The notes under the pieces were generated by a model. It was given only the letters and a program-made list of their open reading frames with translations. It did no database searches and was not told the DNA's origin. From JAOTVV01 sp039591075 (GTDB lineage Bacteria > Gemmatimonadota > Gemmatimonadetes > Gemmatimonadales > GWC2-71-9): 52,605 nucleotides of DNA. The stretch covers positions 1-52,605 of the forward strand of contig JBDHEI010000014.1 of assembly GCA_039591075.1 (NCBI GenBank), given 5' to 3'. Position numbers and translations under genes: made by a program. This document shows positions 31,230 through 39,811 of the stretch, in pieces (the stretch's first letter is position 1; each line of letters begins with the position of its first letter).

Positions 31230-32872
31230 TCCGCCACCCCCTCCCCGACACCAACCATCGCTCGGTCTCGCGCCACCTGTTCCGGATCCCGCGGGAGCGT
31301 GAGGGTGAACGTCGTTCCCCGTCCCCGGCCCGACTCCACCACGATCGTACCCTCGTGCCGCTGCACGATGCCGTACACCACTGCCAGGCCGAGTCCCACG
31401 CCCTTCGCTTCGTTCTTCATGCTGAAGAACGGGTCGAAGATGTGGGGCTTGACATCGTCCGGAATTCCGATCCCGCCGTCCGTGACGGAGAGCCTCACCG
31501 ATCCTCCACTCGGCTCGTCGACGGTCCGCACGATGAGCGGTCCACCGTCGGGCATGGCTTCAACCGCGTTGATCAGCAGGGCGATGAGGGCTTGTACGAC
31601 CTGCTCCCCGTCGGCGATGAGCCGATCGTCCTCCAATGTCAGCTCCGGGGTCATCGTGACGCCACCGAGCGCGACGTGATGCGCCACCAGCTTGAGCGCC
31701 CGATCGACGAGGGCGTGAAGATGCACGGATTCGAGCTCGGCGCTCCGGCCGCGTGCATATGTCAGCAGGTCCCGTACGATGTTCCCGCACCGCAGGGACT
31801 CCGACCGGATCAGCTCGAGCTGCTCGAGCATCCGTCCCCGCTGCGGCGAGTCGGGCACGGAGACGGCGATCCGCTTCGTGATGAGCTTGGCGTACGTCAG
31901 GATGCCCGACAGCGGATTGTTCAGCTCGTGCGCCACCGTCGCCGCCATGCGTCCGAGCGATGCCGACCGCTCGACCTGAATGATCTGACGGTTCATCTGA
32001 TCGAGTTCAGCCGTCTTCTCTTGCACGCGATCCTCGAGGGTCTGCGACCACGCGCGCAACTCGGCATCCGCTGCCTTGAGGCTCCTGGCCATGTGGTTGA
32101 ACGACGTGGCTAAGGCCCCCAATTCATCCGACCGCCGCAGCGCGATCTCGACGTCGAGATTGCCTCGCGCCAGCTCCTCGGTGCCCTGTCGCAGCCTCTG
32201 GGTCGGCCGGTGGACTGCCCGATACACGATCGCCGCCACCAGAACCATGGCGAGGAGAATGATCCCGATCGCCCAGGCGAGGACCTGACGGCGTGAGCGC
32301 GTGACGGCCGCATCGAGCGCTTCCATCGACATCTGCACGTCGAGCACGCCGAGTATAGACTGATCGGCCTCGTGGGCGTGGCACTGGGCGTTCCAGCATC
32401 CGTCCGCGTTCCGGATCGGATTGATCATGCCGAGCACGCGGTGTCCTTCTTCCTTCCGGTAGATCCGGGCCCGCTCCTCGGTGGGGACGGCCTCGAGTGG
32501 GTCGGCGGTCGCGTGGCAGACGTAGCAGGCCTCCGCCTGGAGGTCGACCGACTGGCCAATCTCACCCTCGTCGCTGGAGAACTTGATCTCTCCCTGTTTG
32601 TTGTAGATCCGGATGGCCCCAACGCCAGGCTCCGCCGCGAGGAGCCGGATCATCGCGTACGTCCGCTCCCGCTCGTTTCGGAGCATGCTGGTGAAGAGGC
32701 TCTGCTTGATGAGATCGCTGGAGCGGTAGGCTTCGCCCTTGACTTCGTTCTCCAGCGTGACCGACTGAAAATGTCGGCTCAATCCCACGTAGACGCCGAA
32801 GAGCACGAGAATGGAGAGCGAGAGGACGAGGAAGAGCTTGAAGCTCAACGTCGACCCCATGGACCGGAGCAT
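31226..32872 (-). CDS. Sensor histidine kinase with c-type heme periplasmic domain
   Basis: Two membrane helices (about residues 11-31 and 197-217) bracket a periplasmic domain with CYVCH at 116-120 and a CX4CH site CWNAQCH at 159-165, both likely c-type heme sites. Cytoplasmic parts are HAMP (about 218-270), HisKA with phosphoacceptor His315 in ATVAHELNNPLSG, and HATPase_c with INAVEAMPDGG, DGGIGIP and GVGLGLAVVYGIV. It should sense redox state or a small ligand through heme. I start at the ATG at 32872; an ATG at 32860 or a GTG further upstream are alternatives. It sits between the HybAB/GcvH-like genes and its regulator. Confidence 0.92.
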   Translation of the reverse strand: MLRSMGSTLSFKLFLVLSLSILVLFGVYVGLSRHFQSVTLENEVKGEAYRSSDLIKQSLFTSMLRNERERTYAMIRLLAAEPGVGAIRIYNKQGEIKFSSDEGEIGQSVDLQAEACYVCHATADPLEAVPTEERARIYRKEEGHRVLGMINPIRNADGCWNAQCHAHEADQSILGVLDVQMSMEALDAAVTRSRRQVLAWAIGIILLAMVLVAAIVYRAVHRPTQRLRQGTEELARGNLDVEIALRRSDELGALATSFNHMARSLKAADAELRAWSQTLEDRVQEKTAELDQMNRQIIQVERSASLGRMAATVAHELNNPLSGILTYAKLITKRIAVSVPDSPQRGRMLEQLELIRSESLRCGNIVRDLLTYARGRSAELESVHLHALVDRALKLVAHHVALGGVTMTPELTLEDDRLIADGEQVVQALIALLINAVEAMPDGGPLIVRTVDEPSGGSVRLSVTDGGIGIPDDVKPHIFDPFFSMKNEAKGVGLGLAVVYGIVQRHEGTIVVESGRGRGTTFTLTLPRDPEQVARDRAMVGVGEGVAE

Positions 32873-32960
32873 GTCCGGAATCGTCGTCGCCGGATCCCTG
32901 TTCACCCCAACACCCACACCGCCTTCCGCCGAGACCGCGAGCGCGTAGCACGCCGCGATA

Positions 32961-33755
32961 TTAAATGTGCGTCCGAAACATCTCCGAGACCAGTCCTCGG
33001 TACCGTTCCCGGCCGAGGACCTGCTCCAGATCGGGCGTTGGCGACCCGCCGTCCTGCATGGTTGGGCCGAGCGACGCGGCCTGCGGAACGGAGACCGCGG
33101 CTTCGAGGTAGCGCTTGAGGAGCTGGATTTGCCCGAGGTACCAGCGCAATGCATGCTCCCCGCGGTACAGGTCACCCACTTGGTCGGGGTGCTCGTGCGG
33201 TCGCAGGGTGAACAGCCAGTCGGTGTTCGGCGAGGACCCGGACCGCCAAGCCTCCACCTGTGGGTTCACGTCCAAGACCTCGCCCGCGATGGGATCGGTG
33301 AGCGGGATGCTCAAGCGGCGGCGCACGATCCAGCCGCACGGCTCGCCCCGCGTGAGCCAAACGCCGGTTCGCGGCAGGACGACTTCGTCGATGGGCTGCA
33401 GGACGCGCCGAGCATGGTCGTCCAGGCCGACCCGAATCGTGTCGTCTTCACCGCACTGGAGCCACAGGTGGCCCGGGCTGTGGGGGCGATCGAGGTGGAG
33501 GGTGCACCCGGTGGCCAGTCGCGAGAGGAACGCATTGACGGTGTCACCGGGAGGGGGATCGCCCGGCGCGCCGTCTGCCCGTGCCCGCACCGTGTGGCGA
33601 TCGATGCCGGCCTCCCCCCCGTGGCTGCCCTGGAGCGCGTGATACAACTCGCAGTCCTCGCACTCGTAGTTGCGATCACACGGTCGGTAGCTGAGCACAC
33701 CGGCCAGCACCCAAATGCAGGGGAGTTCCTCGCTCACTCGATCGGAGGTCGTCAT
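32961..33755 (-). CDS. GcvH-like protein with N-terminal cysteine motif
   Basis: The 264-residue protein opens with CIWVLAGVLSYRPC, YECEDCELYHAL (residues about 13-45), a cysteine motif seen at the N-terminus of several regulators and GcvH-like proteins in electron-transfer loci. The middle (IRVGLDDHARRVLQPIDEVV, then IPLTDPIAGEVLDVNPQV) is the hammerhead fold of glycine cleavage H protein. The lipoyl-lysine position is not conserved (WIVRRRLSIPLT has Arg). The C-terminal part holds a short alpha-helical region. I chose the ATG at 33755 with GGGGG upstream. No glycine cleavage genes are nearby, so the job is likely structural or redox-related in the adjacent HybAB-like complex. Confidence 0.72.
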   Translation of the reverse strand: MTTSDRVSEELPCIWVLAGVLSYRPCDRNYECEDCELYHALQGSHGGEAGIDRHTVRARADGAPGDPPPGDTVNAFLSRLATGCTLHLDRPHSPGHLWLQCGEDDTIRVGLDDHARRVLQPIDEVVLPRTGVWLTRGEPCGWIVRRRLSIPLTDPIAGEVLDVNPQVEAWRSGSSPNTDWLFTLRPHEHPDQVGDLYRGEHALRWYLGQIQLLKRYLEAAVSVPQAASLGPTMQDGGSPTPDLEQVLGRERYRGLVSEMFRTHI

Positions 33756-33783
33756 CGCACCCCCAGCGTCCGCTCGGTTCACT

Positions 33784-34479
33784 TCAGTCAATCAACAGAA
33801 ACTCGCGCGCCACCTGGTCCCAGTGCTCGGGGTCCAGCAAGCGAACGAATCCTGCCACGGGCTCACCGCCATCGGGCATCACGATACCGAGCTCGCCGGC
33901 CGGCATCCTGCGGAGTCGCTCCACCGTCTGCGCCATCCAGGCGCGGGCCAGATCGCCGCTCAGCAGGTTCCGCCACGTCGCCCCCGAGCGCGGGACCCGC
34001 ACCTTGAGCAGCCACCCGTCGTCGTAGGGGCTTCGGGCCAGCACCTCCGGCGAGTCGACCACGGCTCGGTTCACCGCCACGACCTTGCCCTCGACCGGAG
34101 CCACCATGCTGATCGGTTTGTCGTCCACCACGAGCGTCCACCCGCGCTCACCGAGCCGCAGGCGCGTCCCGACCTGCGGGAGGTGGATGGCGTCCACGGG
34201 CCCGAGGAGGCGCTGAGCGAAGTCGTCGACGCCCACGGTCACGATCTCTCCGTCGTCCCGGGCCGCCCAGGCGTGGCCCTGGTGAAAGTGAAGGCCTTCC
34301 GGCATCGCGAACCACGACCGTGGCGGTCTGGGCCGAACGGGGCCGCGAGACCGCATCCCGAACATGCGGGCCACTCGGGGAGGACTCAGAAGTCGCAGAA
34401 TGCCAACCAACACGAGCAAGTAGGCAATGACGATGATGTACTCGATGCCCTTGGTCGCGTAGATGTCGCCTTGCATCAC
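33784..34479 (-). CDS. Membrane-anchored GcvH-like protein 2
   Basis: The 231-residue protein has an N-terminal membrane helix (IIVIAYLLVLVGILRLL), then HQGHAWAARDDGEIVTVGVDDFAQRL and VVDDKPISMVAPVEGKVVAVN, the H-protein fold; the lysine of DDKPIS is two residues out of register with the lipoylated lysine. C-terminal GELGIVMPDGGEPVAG and DPEHWDQVAREFLLID follow. The same ending (PDGGEIPVG, DDVWQAVQREFLGS) recurs in the protein at 36681-37355, showing paralogy. It starts 12 bases after the HybB-like stop. Confidence 0.75.
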   Translation of the reverse strand: MMQGDIYATKGIEYIIVIAYLLVLVGILRLLSPPRVARMFGMRSRGPVRPRPPRSWFAMPEGLHFHQGHAWAARDDGEIVTVGVDDFAQRLLGPVDAIHLPQVGTRLRLGERGWTLVVDDKPISMVAPVEGKVVAVNRAVVDSPEVLARSPYDDGWLLKVRVPRSGATWRNLLSGDLARAWMAQTVERLRRMPAGELGIVMPDGGEPVAGFVRLLDPEHWDQVAREFLLID

Positions 34480-34490
34480 TCACACTCCTC

Positions 34491-35759
34491 TCACGCCGCC
34501 GAACGAACCGGTTCCAACGACCCATCTGCGCGATCCGAAAGGCCCGGTCTGACGTCCAGCACGGGCATCCGGTTCACGACCCATCGGAACACCCACAGCT
34601 CCGCGCTGATGACACCGAGCGTCACCACCACTTCCATCCAGGTGGGCACGTAGCGCACCGCGGCGTACCACTTGAACGCGATCACGGAAACGTTGAGCCG
34701 GTTGAGGACGATCCCCACCAACGCGAGGACCGCAGCTACCTTGATCGCGGTCACGTGGCGTACCTGGCAGGCATACGCATACAACACGGCCGGCACCGCC
34801 ACGAAGCCCACGATCTCAAGCAGATACCATGCCCCCCACCCCGTGGACAGATACTCGCCTCGCTGGCCATGCACGAACACGAGGAGCTGGAGCACGAGGT
34901 ACACGAACATCACGCCGGTGCAGATCTTGGCGAGTCCCACCACGATGTCGTCGTGGGTGGCGTGCAACCGTCTACTCGCCCGGTGGGCGAACACCTTGTG
35001 AGTAATGCTGCCCTCGAAGATCACCATGGACAGACCGGCGAAGATGCTCGAGACCACGAAGAGGATCGGGATGAACTCCGAATACCACAGGGGGTGGATC
35101 TTGGCCTTGGCCATGAGGTACAGCGCGCCCAGCCCTGACTGGTGGAGCAGCGACAGCGTAATCCCGAAGATCACCGCTCCCAACGTCATGGCGCCGAGGT
35201 ATCGACGGATCCGGCGCCAGCCGAGCCATTCGGCCACGGCCGGCGAGAACTCGACGAACTCCGCCAGCATGTAGAGCAGGAAGTGCCAGGCGACCAGGAA
35301 CAGCACCGAACTCACCCCGAACGAATTGCCGATGACGGGGTTGATCACGTTCCACGGACGGCCAAGGTCGAGCAACAACGCGCCGGCGTAGAACACATAA
35401 GCTAGAAATCCGTTCAGGACGGTTACCCGCACGATTGGGTGGTACTTCTCCATCCGGAGGATGTAGACCATAAACGTGAGCACGTAGGCGCCGCCGGCGA
35501 ATGCCACACCCGTCACCACATCGAACCCGATCCAGAGGCCCCACGGGTAGTCTTGGGACAGATTGGTGATCGCCCCCAGGCCCTTCGTGAAGCGGATCGT
35601 GAGCACCACGGCGCTCACCAGCATGATGGCGCCGGTGATCAGGTTGAACGGCGTGAGGATCTTGCCCTTCGGCTTCAGCTCCGCCAGCATGAACCGCACG
35701 AACCGCCGAAGCTCGGCGCCCACCGCCGGACGTCCCGTCGTCGCAACTCCCTCCGTCAT
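34491..35759 (-). CDS. HybB/NrfD-type integral membrane quinone subunit
   Basis: The 422-residue protein has about ten membrane helices and the NrfD/HybB features PWGLWIGFDVVTGVAFAGGAY, LLLDLGRPWNVINP and HQSGLGALYLMAKAKIHPLWY, closest to the HybB branch of hydrogenase-2 type quinone-reactive subunits. It would exchange electrons between quinone and the HybA-like ferredoxin. No hydrogenase catalytic subunits are present, so its electron partner is probably a cytochrome. It is coupled to the HybA-like gene by ATGA. Confidence 0.92.
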   Translation of the reverse strand: MTEGVATTGRPAVGAELRRFVRFMLAELKPKGKILTPFNLITGAIMLVSAVVLTIRFTKGLGAITNLSQDYPWGLWIGFDVVTGVAFAGGAYVLTFMVYILRMEKYHPIVRVTVLNGFLAYVFYAGALLLDLGRPWNVINPVIGNSFGVSSVLFLVAWHFLLYMLAEFVEFSPAVAEWLGWRRIRRYLGAMTLGAVIFGITLSLLHQSGLGALYLMAKAKIHPLWYSEFIPILFVVSSIFAGLSMVIFEGSITHKVFAHRASRRLHATHDDIVVGLAKICTGVMFVYLVLQLLVFVHGQRGEYLSTGWGAWYLLEIVGFVAVPAVLYAYACQVRHVTAIKVAAVLALVGIVLNRLNVSVIAFKWYAAVRYVPTWMEVVVTLGVISAELWVFRWVVNRMPVLDVRPGLSDRADGSLEPVRSAA

Positions 35760-36634
35760 GCCCCACCTCCGTCGTCATACTCCTCTTCACCCTCGTCGCG
35801 TGCCCGCGTCGCCCGGCTCAATGCCAGCAGGAACGGCGGCACGAGAGTCAGCACGAGCGGCACCGCGTACAGGAACTCCTTGGTGAGCACCGGATACCCG
35901 GTGGTTCCGAGATCGGTGCGGAAGCCGAGCTGCTCGAACGGCACGGCACTCAGATAGAGCCAGCTCGTGCCACCCACCTCATGCTCCCCATACACGTGCC
36001 GCACATAGCGACCGGGCTCGCCGTAGATGCGACTCCACGCGAGATCGATCAGCTCCAACCGGCGACCGAAGGTGAGGCATCGCGCCGGGCAATTGGCTAC
36101 ACATGCCGGCTCCTTCCCTTCCTGCACGCGGTCGAAGCACAGCTGACACTTCTGGATCTTCGGGACCGCGCTGTGGTACTCGAACTTCGGCACGTCGAAC
36201 GGGCAGGAAACCATGCAGTAGCGACAGCCCATGCACTTGGACTCCCGCCAGATAACGGGGCCCTCCAGAGTCTTGACCATCGCTTTGGTGAGACAGGCCG
36301 AAGCGCACGCCGGTTGGAGGCAGTGCAGACACTGGCACTTCACGGTAACGGGTCCCTTCTCGGTCTCGAATCGGCGCACGACCGACCACTGATCCGGTGA
36401 CGTCTGCCTGGTCGCCGTCAGCTCTACGCCCGCTTCGGGCGTCGGGAGCCCGTTGGCGTCCGCACACGCGTATTCGCACATCCGGCACCCGAGACACGAC
36501 GTGGTGTCGACGAGCACGCCCACGGGATCCCGTTCCCCAACCACGGCGCCGGGTTCCTCGGCCCGCAGCGCGGTCGCCGCAACGCTCGCCCCTCCCGCGG
36601 CGCAGAGTGTCTTGAGCAGATCTCTCCGCTTCAT
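35756..36634 (-). CDS. HybA-like periplasmic four-cluster ferredoxin
   Basis: A Tat signal (MKRRDLLKTLCAAGGAS) starts a 292-residue protein with four [4Fe-4S] cysteine sets: CLGCRMCEYAC, CQCLHCLQPAC, CMGCRYCMVSCPF, and CQLCFDRV. A C-terminal membrane helix (FLYAVPLVLTLVPPFLLALS) anchors it, as in HybA. It transfers electrons between the membrane quinone subunit and a redox partner on the periplasmic side. It is followed by its HybB-like membrane partner. Confidence 0.93.
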   Translation of the reverse strand: MKRRDLLKTLCAAGGASVAATALRAEEPGAVVGERDPVGVLVDTTSCLGCRMCEYACADANGLPTPEAGVELTATRQTSPDQWSVVRRFETEKGPVTVKCQCLHCLQPACASACLTKAMVKTLEGPVIWRESKCMGCRYCMVSCPFDVPKFEYHSAVPKIQKCQLCFDRVQEGKEPACVANCPARCLTFGRRLELIDLAWSRIYGEPGRYVRHVYGEHEVGGTSWLYLSAVPFEQLGFRTDLGTTGYPVLTKEFLYAVPLVLTLVPPFLLALSRATRARDEGEEEYDDGGGA

Positions 36635-36680
36635 CTTGGCAGCTCCCTTCCCTCTCGCACCCTCGATCCCCGCTGCGTGG

Positions 36681-37355
36681 CTACGAACCCAGGAACTCGC
36701 GTTGTACCGCCTGCCACACGTCGTCGTCCATGCCGCTCAGGATCCCGACAGGGATTTCGCCGCCATCCGGCAACGCCATCCCGATCTCCCGCGTCGGCGC
36801 CGTCGCAAGCAGGAACGCGCGAAGCTTGTCGTACTGCTCCCGCGTCCACGCCATCGCGCGTTCGCCGATCATCGACCCGTCGACCAGATCGGTCACCTGC
36901 CCCGGGCGGATCCGATAGAGCCAGGACCCGTTCTCCGCTGCGGGACTTTCCCACCCGGCGTCGCCGACAATCAGGTGATTGACCTCGGTGATCTCGCCCG
37001 CCACCGGCGAACGGATGGTGAGGCGGTGACCAGCGCGACCCACTCGCGTGAGCGGCTCGCCAGCGGCGATGCGCTCCCCACTCGGCAGCAGGTCGAGCTC
37101 GAACGGTACCCCCACCAGACCGAGCAGCATGGGATGCACACCCACCAGCACGTCGCCGTCCTCCCGAATTCGCGCCCAGGTGTACGTGGGCTGAACAAAG
37201 ACGCCGGCCGGCGGCCGGCGCATGACCTCTGACATCGGTCCGAGACCCGGCACCGGAACGTCCTCGGCTCCCTCCGCTTCGCGCCACTTCCGAAGCACGA
37301 AGTAGTCGAGGGCGATCAGCGCCAGCATCGTGACGACCACCAGGACCGCAACCAT
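36681..37355 (-). CDS. Membrane-anchored GcvH-like protein 1
   Basis: The 224-residue protein has an N-terminal helix (VAVLVVVTMLALIALDYFVL), then YTWARIREDGDVLVGVHPMLLGL and the H-protein-like core GHRLTIRSPVAGEITEVNH, with no lysine at the lipoylation site. The tail EIGMALPDGGEIPVGIL and DDVWQAVQREFLGS matches the paralog at 33784-34479. It is the first gene of the HybAB-like/sensor operon, 46 bases ahead of the ferredoxin gene, and its promoter must lie in the 437-base gap upstream. Confidence 0.75.
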   Translation of the reverse strand: MVAVLVVVTMLALIALDYFVLRKWREAEGAEDVPVPGLGPMSEVMRRPPAGVFVQPTYTWARIREDGDVLVGVHPMLLGLVGVPFELDLLPSGERIAAGEPLTRVGRAGHRLTIRSPVAGEITEVNHLIVGDAGWESPAAENGSWLYRIRPGQVTDLVDGSMIGERAMAWTREQYDKLRAFLLATAPTREIGMALPDGGEIPVGILSGMDDDVWQAVQREFLGS

Positions 37356-37565
37356 GATCAGCTCCTCGCCTTGAAATCCCCTAGCCTGGCCATCGGAAGT
37401 CGGTGGCGCCCGAGCCCGGCCCGAGCCGTCATCCGTCTTCGTGGCACTTCCTCTATTGGCAAGGCAAGGGCCAAGTGCGCGACTGCACGTTTCGCGTCGC
37501 CAATGCCATTGAGGCCAACGAGTTAGTCGGCCGAGTCGGAGCGAATGACCTCACGCGCGCGCGTC

Positions 37566-37661
37566 GTCTTTTTCAACAGCGCGGCCGACAGCGAGGTGGC
37601 GTGTGGGCTCAAACGGGGCGCATAGACTGGGATCCTGAACGGTGGGGTCTTTTTCAACGGC
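37566..37661. repeat. Direct repeat pair GTCTTTTTCAAC
   Basis: GTCTTTTTCAACAGC at 37566-37580 and GTCTTTTTCAACGGC at 37647-37661 differ at one base and are 81 bases apart. A third partial copy (GATTCAACGG) follows near 37673. Meaning unknown. Confidence 0.6.
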
Positions 37662-37716
37662 ACGTGTCGCGGGATTCAACGGTCGCGCCCCAGCCGACCG
37701 CATCGGAACACAACAT

Positions 37717-37757
37717 GAGCCCCGGACGCCTGTCGCAATCGACGACGTCCGGGGCTC
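37717..37757 (-). terminator. Strong hairpin downstream of the 22-site cytochrome
   Basis: A perfect 12-bp stem (37717-37728 with 37746-37757) with an inner GTCG-CAAT-CGAC mini-stem in its loop, 35 bases past the cytochrome stop on the minus strand. The T-run after it is weak (TGTTGTGTT), so termination is probable rather than certain. Confidence 0.65.
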
Positions 37758-37792
37758 GGGGGCGGCGAGACGCCCGACGGGAGCGGCGCGGC

Positions 37793-39811
37793 TTACGTCT
37801 CGCCGCTCAAGGGCGCCACCTCATGGCACAACTCGCACGCGACCGGGGCATTGTGGTCCACCCGATCCGTGTGACAGGTCGTGCACACCTGGCGGGTCCA
37901 CTTGGTCACCCCGGCGACTTTGTCCCCATGGCACTGGCTGCACTGTAGGTGCGCGAAGGAACGGTCGTGCTTGGCCTTCACGCCCTCGCGATGGCAGGAT
38001 ACACAGGTCGCCTCAGGCTGATGGTGGGCGTCGTGACACTGCACGCAGTCGACGCTCGAAGCATCCATGGCCGGCGGCTGGTGGCAGGCCCCGCACGGGA
38101 GACCCGCCGTGACGTGCGGCGCGTGTGGGAACGCTCCCACGGCGTGTTCGACCGGGGCAACCGGAGCGCCCTGCGGTCCCTCATGGCAGGTCGAACACTC
38201 CTTGGGTCGGGCAGCACTGTGGTGACAGCTGGAACACGCCGCACCCGACCCCACGACCGTCTTGCCGTGGTCCTCCATTGGTGTGTGGCAGCTCGTGCAG
38301 GCAAGCTCGGCCCCGACTACATGCCGCTCGTGATTGAATGTCCGGCCAGCGAAGGGCACCGTGCGGCGCTCGACGCCAAGATGACACTGGAGACAGACGT
38401 TTTCACCCACGTTGGGTCCGAGGTCGACGGTCGGCACCGCATACGGCAGCTTCCCGATCCGCACGGCCGCGCGCACGAGATCGAGGGTGGCGCGGAGCAG
38501 ATTGTCCGCGTAGCCGATGTTGTGCGCACCCTTCCCCCGTTCGAGGAACCCGACGTTCTCCCGCGCGAGGCCGAGCAAGCTGTCGACTCGTCCTCGCGTC
38601 CCCTGCGCCGCCGACGCGGCGCTGCGCTCGGCCGTGCGCACGATTGGCTCGACGACGCGCAGCTTCCGTTGCATCTCGCGCTGCCACGCCGGCAGGATGT
38701 TGACGTACTGGATACCGTGGCACGAGAGGCACGAGGCCTCGCCGGCAAAGCGAACCTGCTCGTGTCCGCGGACCTGCTCGGTGAGCTCATGGCAACCGGT
38801 GCAGGACACCCGAGCCTGGAACATCGCGCTAGGCTGGTTTGGGGTGCCGTGCCCGCCTAGGCCGGCGTAGAGCCGCTGCTGGGCCTCATGCACGCGGCGG
38901 TGACACGAGGCGCAGTCCAGATCAGCGGTCTGACTCAGCGCCACCGAGCGATGCTCGATGGGTGTGTGGCACTGGGCGCATTCGACATTGTGCTCGGCGA
39001 TATGGGTCTCGTGCACGAGCGTCGTATTCCCGAACTCCTCGATCCGCTCCGGCTCGTTGTGACAGGCATAGCAGCGGGATTCTTCCGCGGCGCCCGATCC
39101 GCTGACCACTTGCTCATGGCACGACGTGCACGACACGAGATCACGCACGTATTGCGGGTGATCCACCACGAACCCCGCGGGTGACACGATGCGTGGGGGC
39201 GCCCGATGGCAACTGACGCAACCGGTGACCGGCTCGGTGCCCCGGGTGTCCTTGAAATGGCAGAGATTGCACGTTTGCGGCGTGACGGCCAGGTGGTTCC
39301 CCTGCACGATCTGCGAGTGACAGCTGGTGCAGCGAAGTTGCTTGCCGCGACGGAGCTCCCCCAGGTGCTGTGTGTGGTCGAACCGCACCACGATGTTGCT
39401 GTGGTCCGGATTGGGGCTGTAGCTCACAACTCCTTCGACCTTCCGCAGCGAGTGGCAGCCCGACCGCAGACATGCCGCGTCCTCGATTTCTGCCCACGGC
39501 TTGGTGCCGTACGCGCCCGTCACGTACTTCACAACCTGGTTGGCGGCCTGGAGCTTCCCCATCGCCTCGGCCCGGATCCCTGGCGCGTAGTGGCATTTGA
39601 TACACGCGACATCGTTGTGGGACGAGGTGGCCCAGGAGTCATAGTATGGCTGCATGTTGTGGCACTTCTTGCAGAAGCTCGGCTGGGCACTGTACTCGAT
39701 GAACCCCACGGCCCCCACGGTCGACAGAATGACCGCCAACACGCCGAGCTGGACCACCAGCTTCAGCGGACGCGACAGCTTCCGAAATCGTCTGACGGTG
39801 CGTTCACCCAT
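37793..39811 (-). CDS. NapC/NirT-type multiheme cytochrome with 21 CXXCH and one CX4CH site
   Basis: The 672-residue protein has an N-terminal membrane anchor (LVVQLGVLAVILSTVGAVGF) followed by FCKKCHNMQPYYDSW and ACIKCHYAPG, the opening of NapC/NrfH-type quinol-oxidising cytochromes, then CLRSGCH (CX4CH). Nineteen more CXXCH sites follow up to CELCH. A heme-free stretch (about residues 360-450) separates an N-terminal set of 12 sites from a C-terminal set of 10. It is likely an inner-membrane anchored heme wire that could take electrons from quinol or from the upstream cytochrome b complex. It overlaps the 9-heme stop by eight bases. Confidence 0.92.
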   Translation of the reverse strand: MGERTVRRFRKLSRPLKLVVQLGVLAVILSTVGAVGFIEYSAQPSFCKKCHNMQPYYDSWATSSHNDVACIKCHYAPGIRAEAMGKLQAANQVVKYVTGAYGTKPWAEIEDAACLRSGCHSLRKVEGVVSYSPNPDHSNIVVRFDHTQHLGELRRGKQLRCTSCHSQIVQGNHLAVTPQTCNLCHFKDTRGTEPVTGCVSCHRAPPRIVSPAGFVVDHPQYVRDLVSCTSCHEQVVSGSGAAEESRCYACHNEPERIEEFGNTTLVHETHIAEHNVECAQCHTPIEHRSVALSQTADLDCASCHRRVHEAQQRLYAGLGGHGTPNQPSAMFQARVSCTGCHELTEQVRGHEQVRFAGEASCLSCHGIQYVNILPAWQREMQRKLRVVEPIVRTAERSAASAAQGTRGRVDSLLGLARENVGFLERGKGAHNIGYADNLLRATLDLVRAAVRIGKLPYAVPTVDLGPNVGENVCLQCHLGVERRTVPFAGRTFNHERHVVGAELACTSCHTPMEDHGKTVVGSGAACSSCHHSAARPKECSTCHEGPQGAPVAPVEHAVGAFPHAPHVTAGLPCGACHQPPAMDASSVDCVQCHDAHHQPEATCVSCHREGVKAKHDRSFAHLQCSQCHGDKVAGVTKWTRQVCTTCHTDRVDHNAPVACELCHEVAPLSGET

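Larger units (their letters stand above)
37356..37792. other. 437-base intergenic region between the HybAB-like operon and the 22-site cytochrome
   Basis: No credible gene was found. From left it contains the presumed promoter of the GcvH-like/HybAB operon, a direct repeat GTCTTTTTCAACRGC at 37566-37580 and 37647-37661, and a strong hairpin at 37717-37757. Confidence 0.5.

Noticed and set aside
34491..36634. Hydrogenase-2 operon
   Set aside because: HybA- and HybB-like genes are present but no large or small NiFe subunit; hypB lies more than 20 kb away and alone.
32961..37355. Glycine cleavage system
   Set aside because: The three H-protein-like folds lack the lipoyl lysine and there is no gcvT, gcvP or lipoate ligase gene nearby.
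37403..37948. Plus-strand open frame in the gap before the 22-site cytochrome
   Set aside because: It continues into the antisense of the cytochrome gene and its first part has no domain or credible codon pattern.
37793..39811. Cytochrome c nitrite reductase NrfH/NrfA system
   Set aside because: The NapC-like start fits NrfH, but no CXXCK catalytic heme site was found in any cytochrome of the window.
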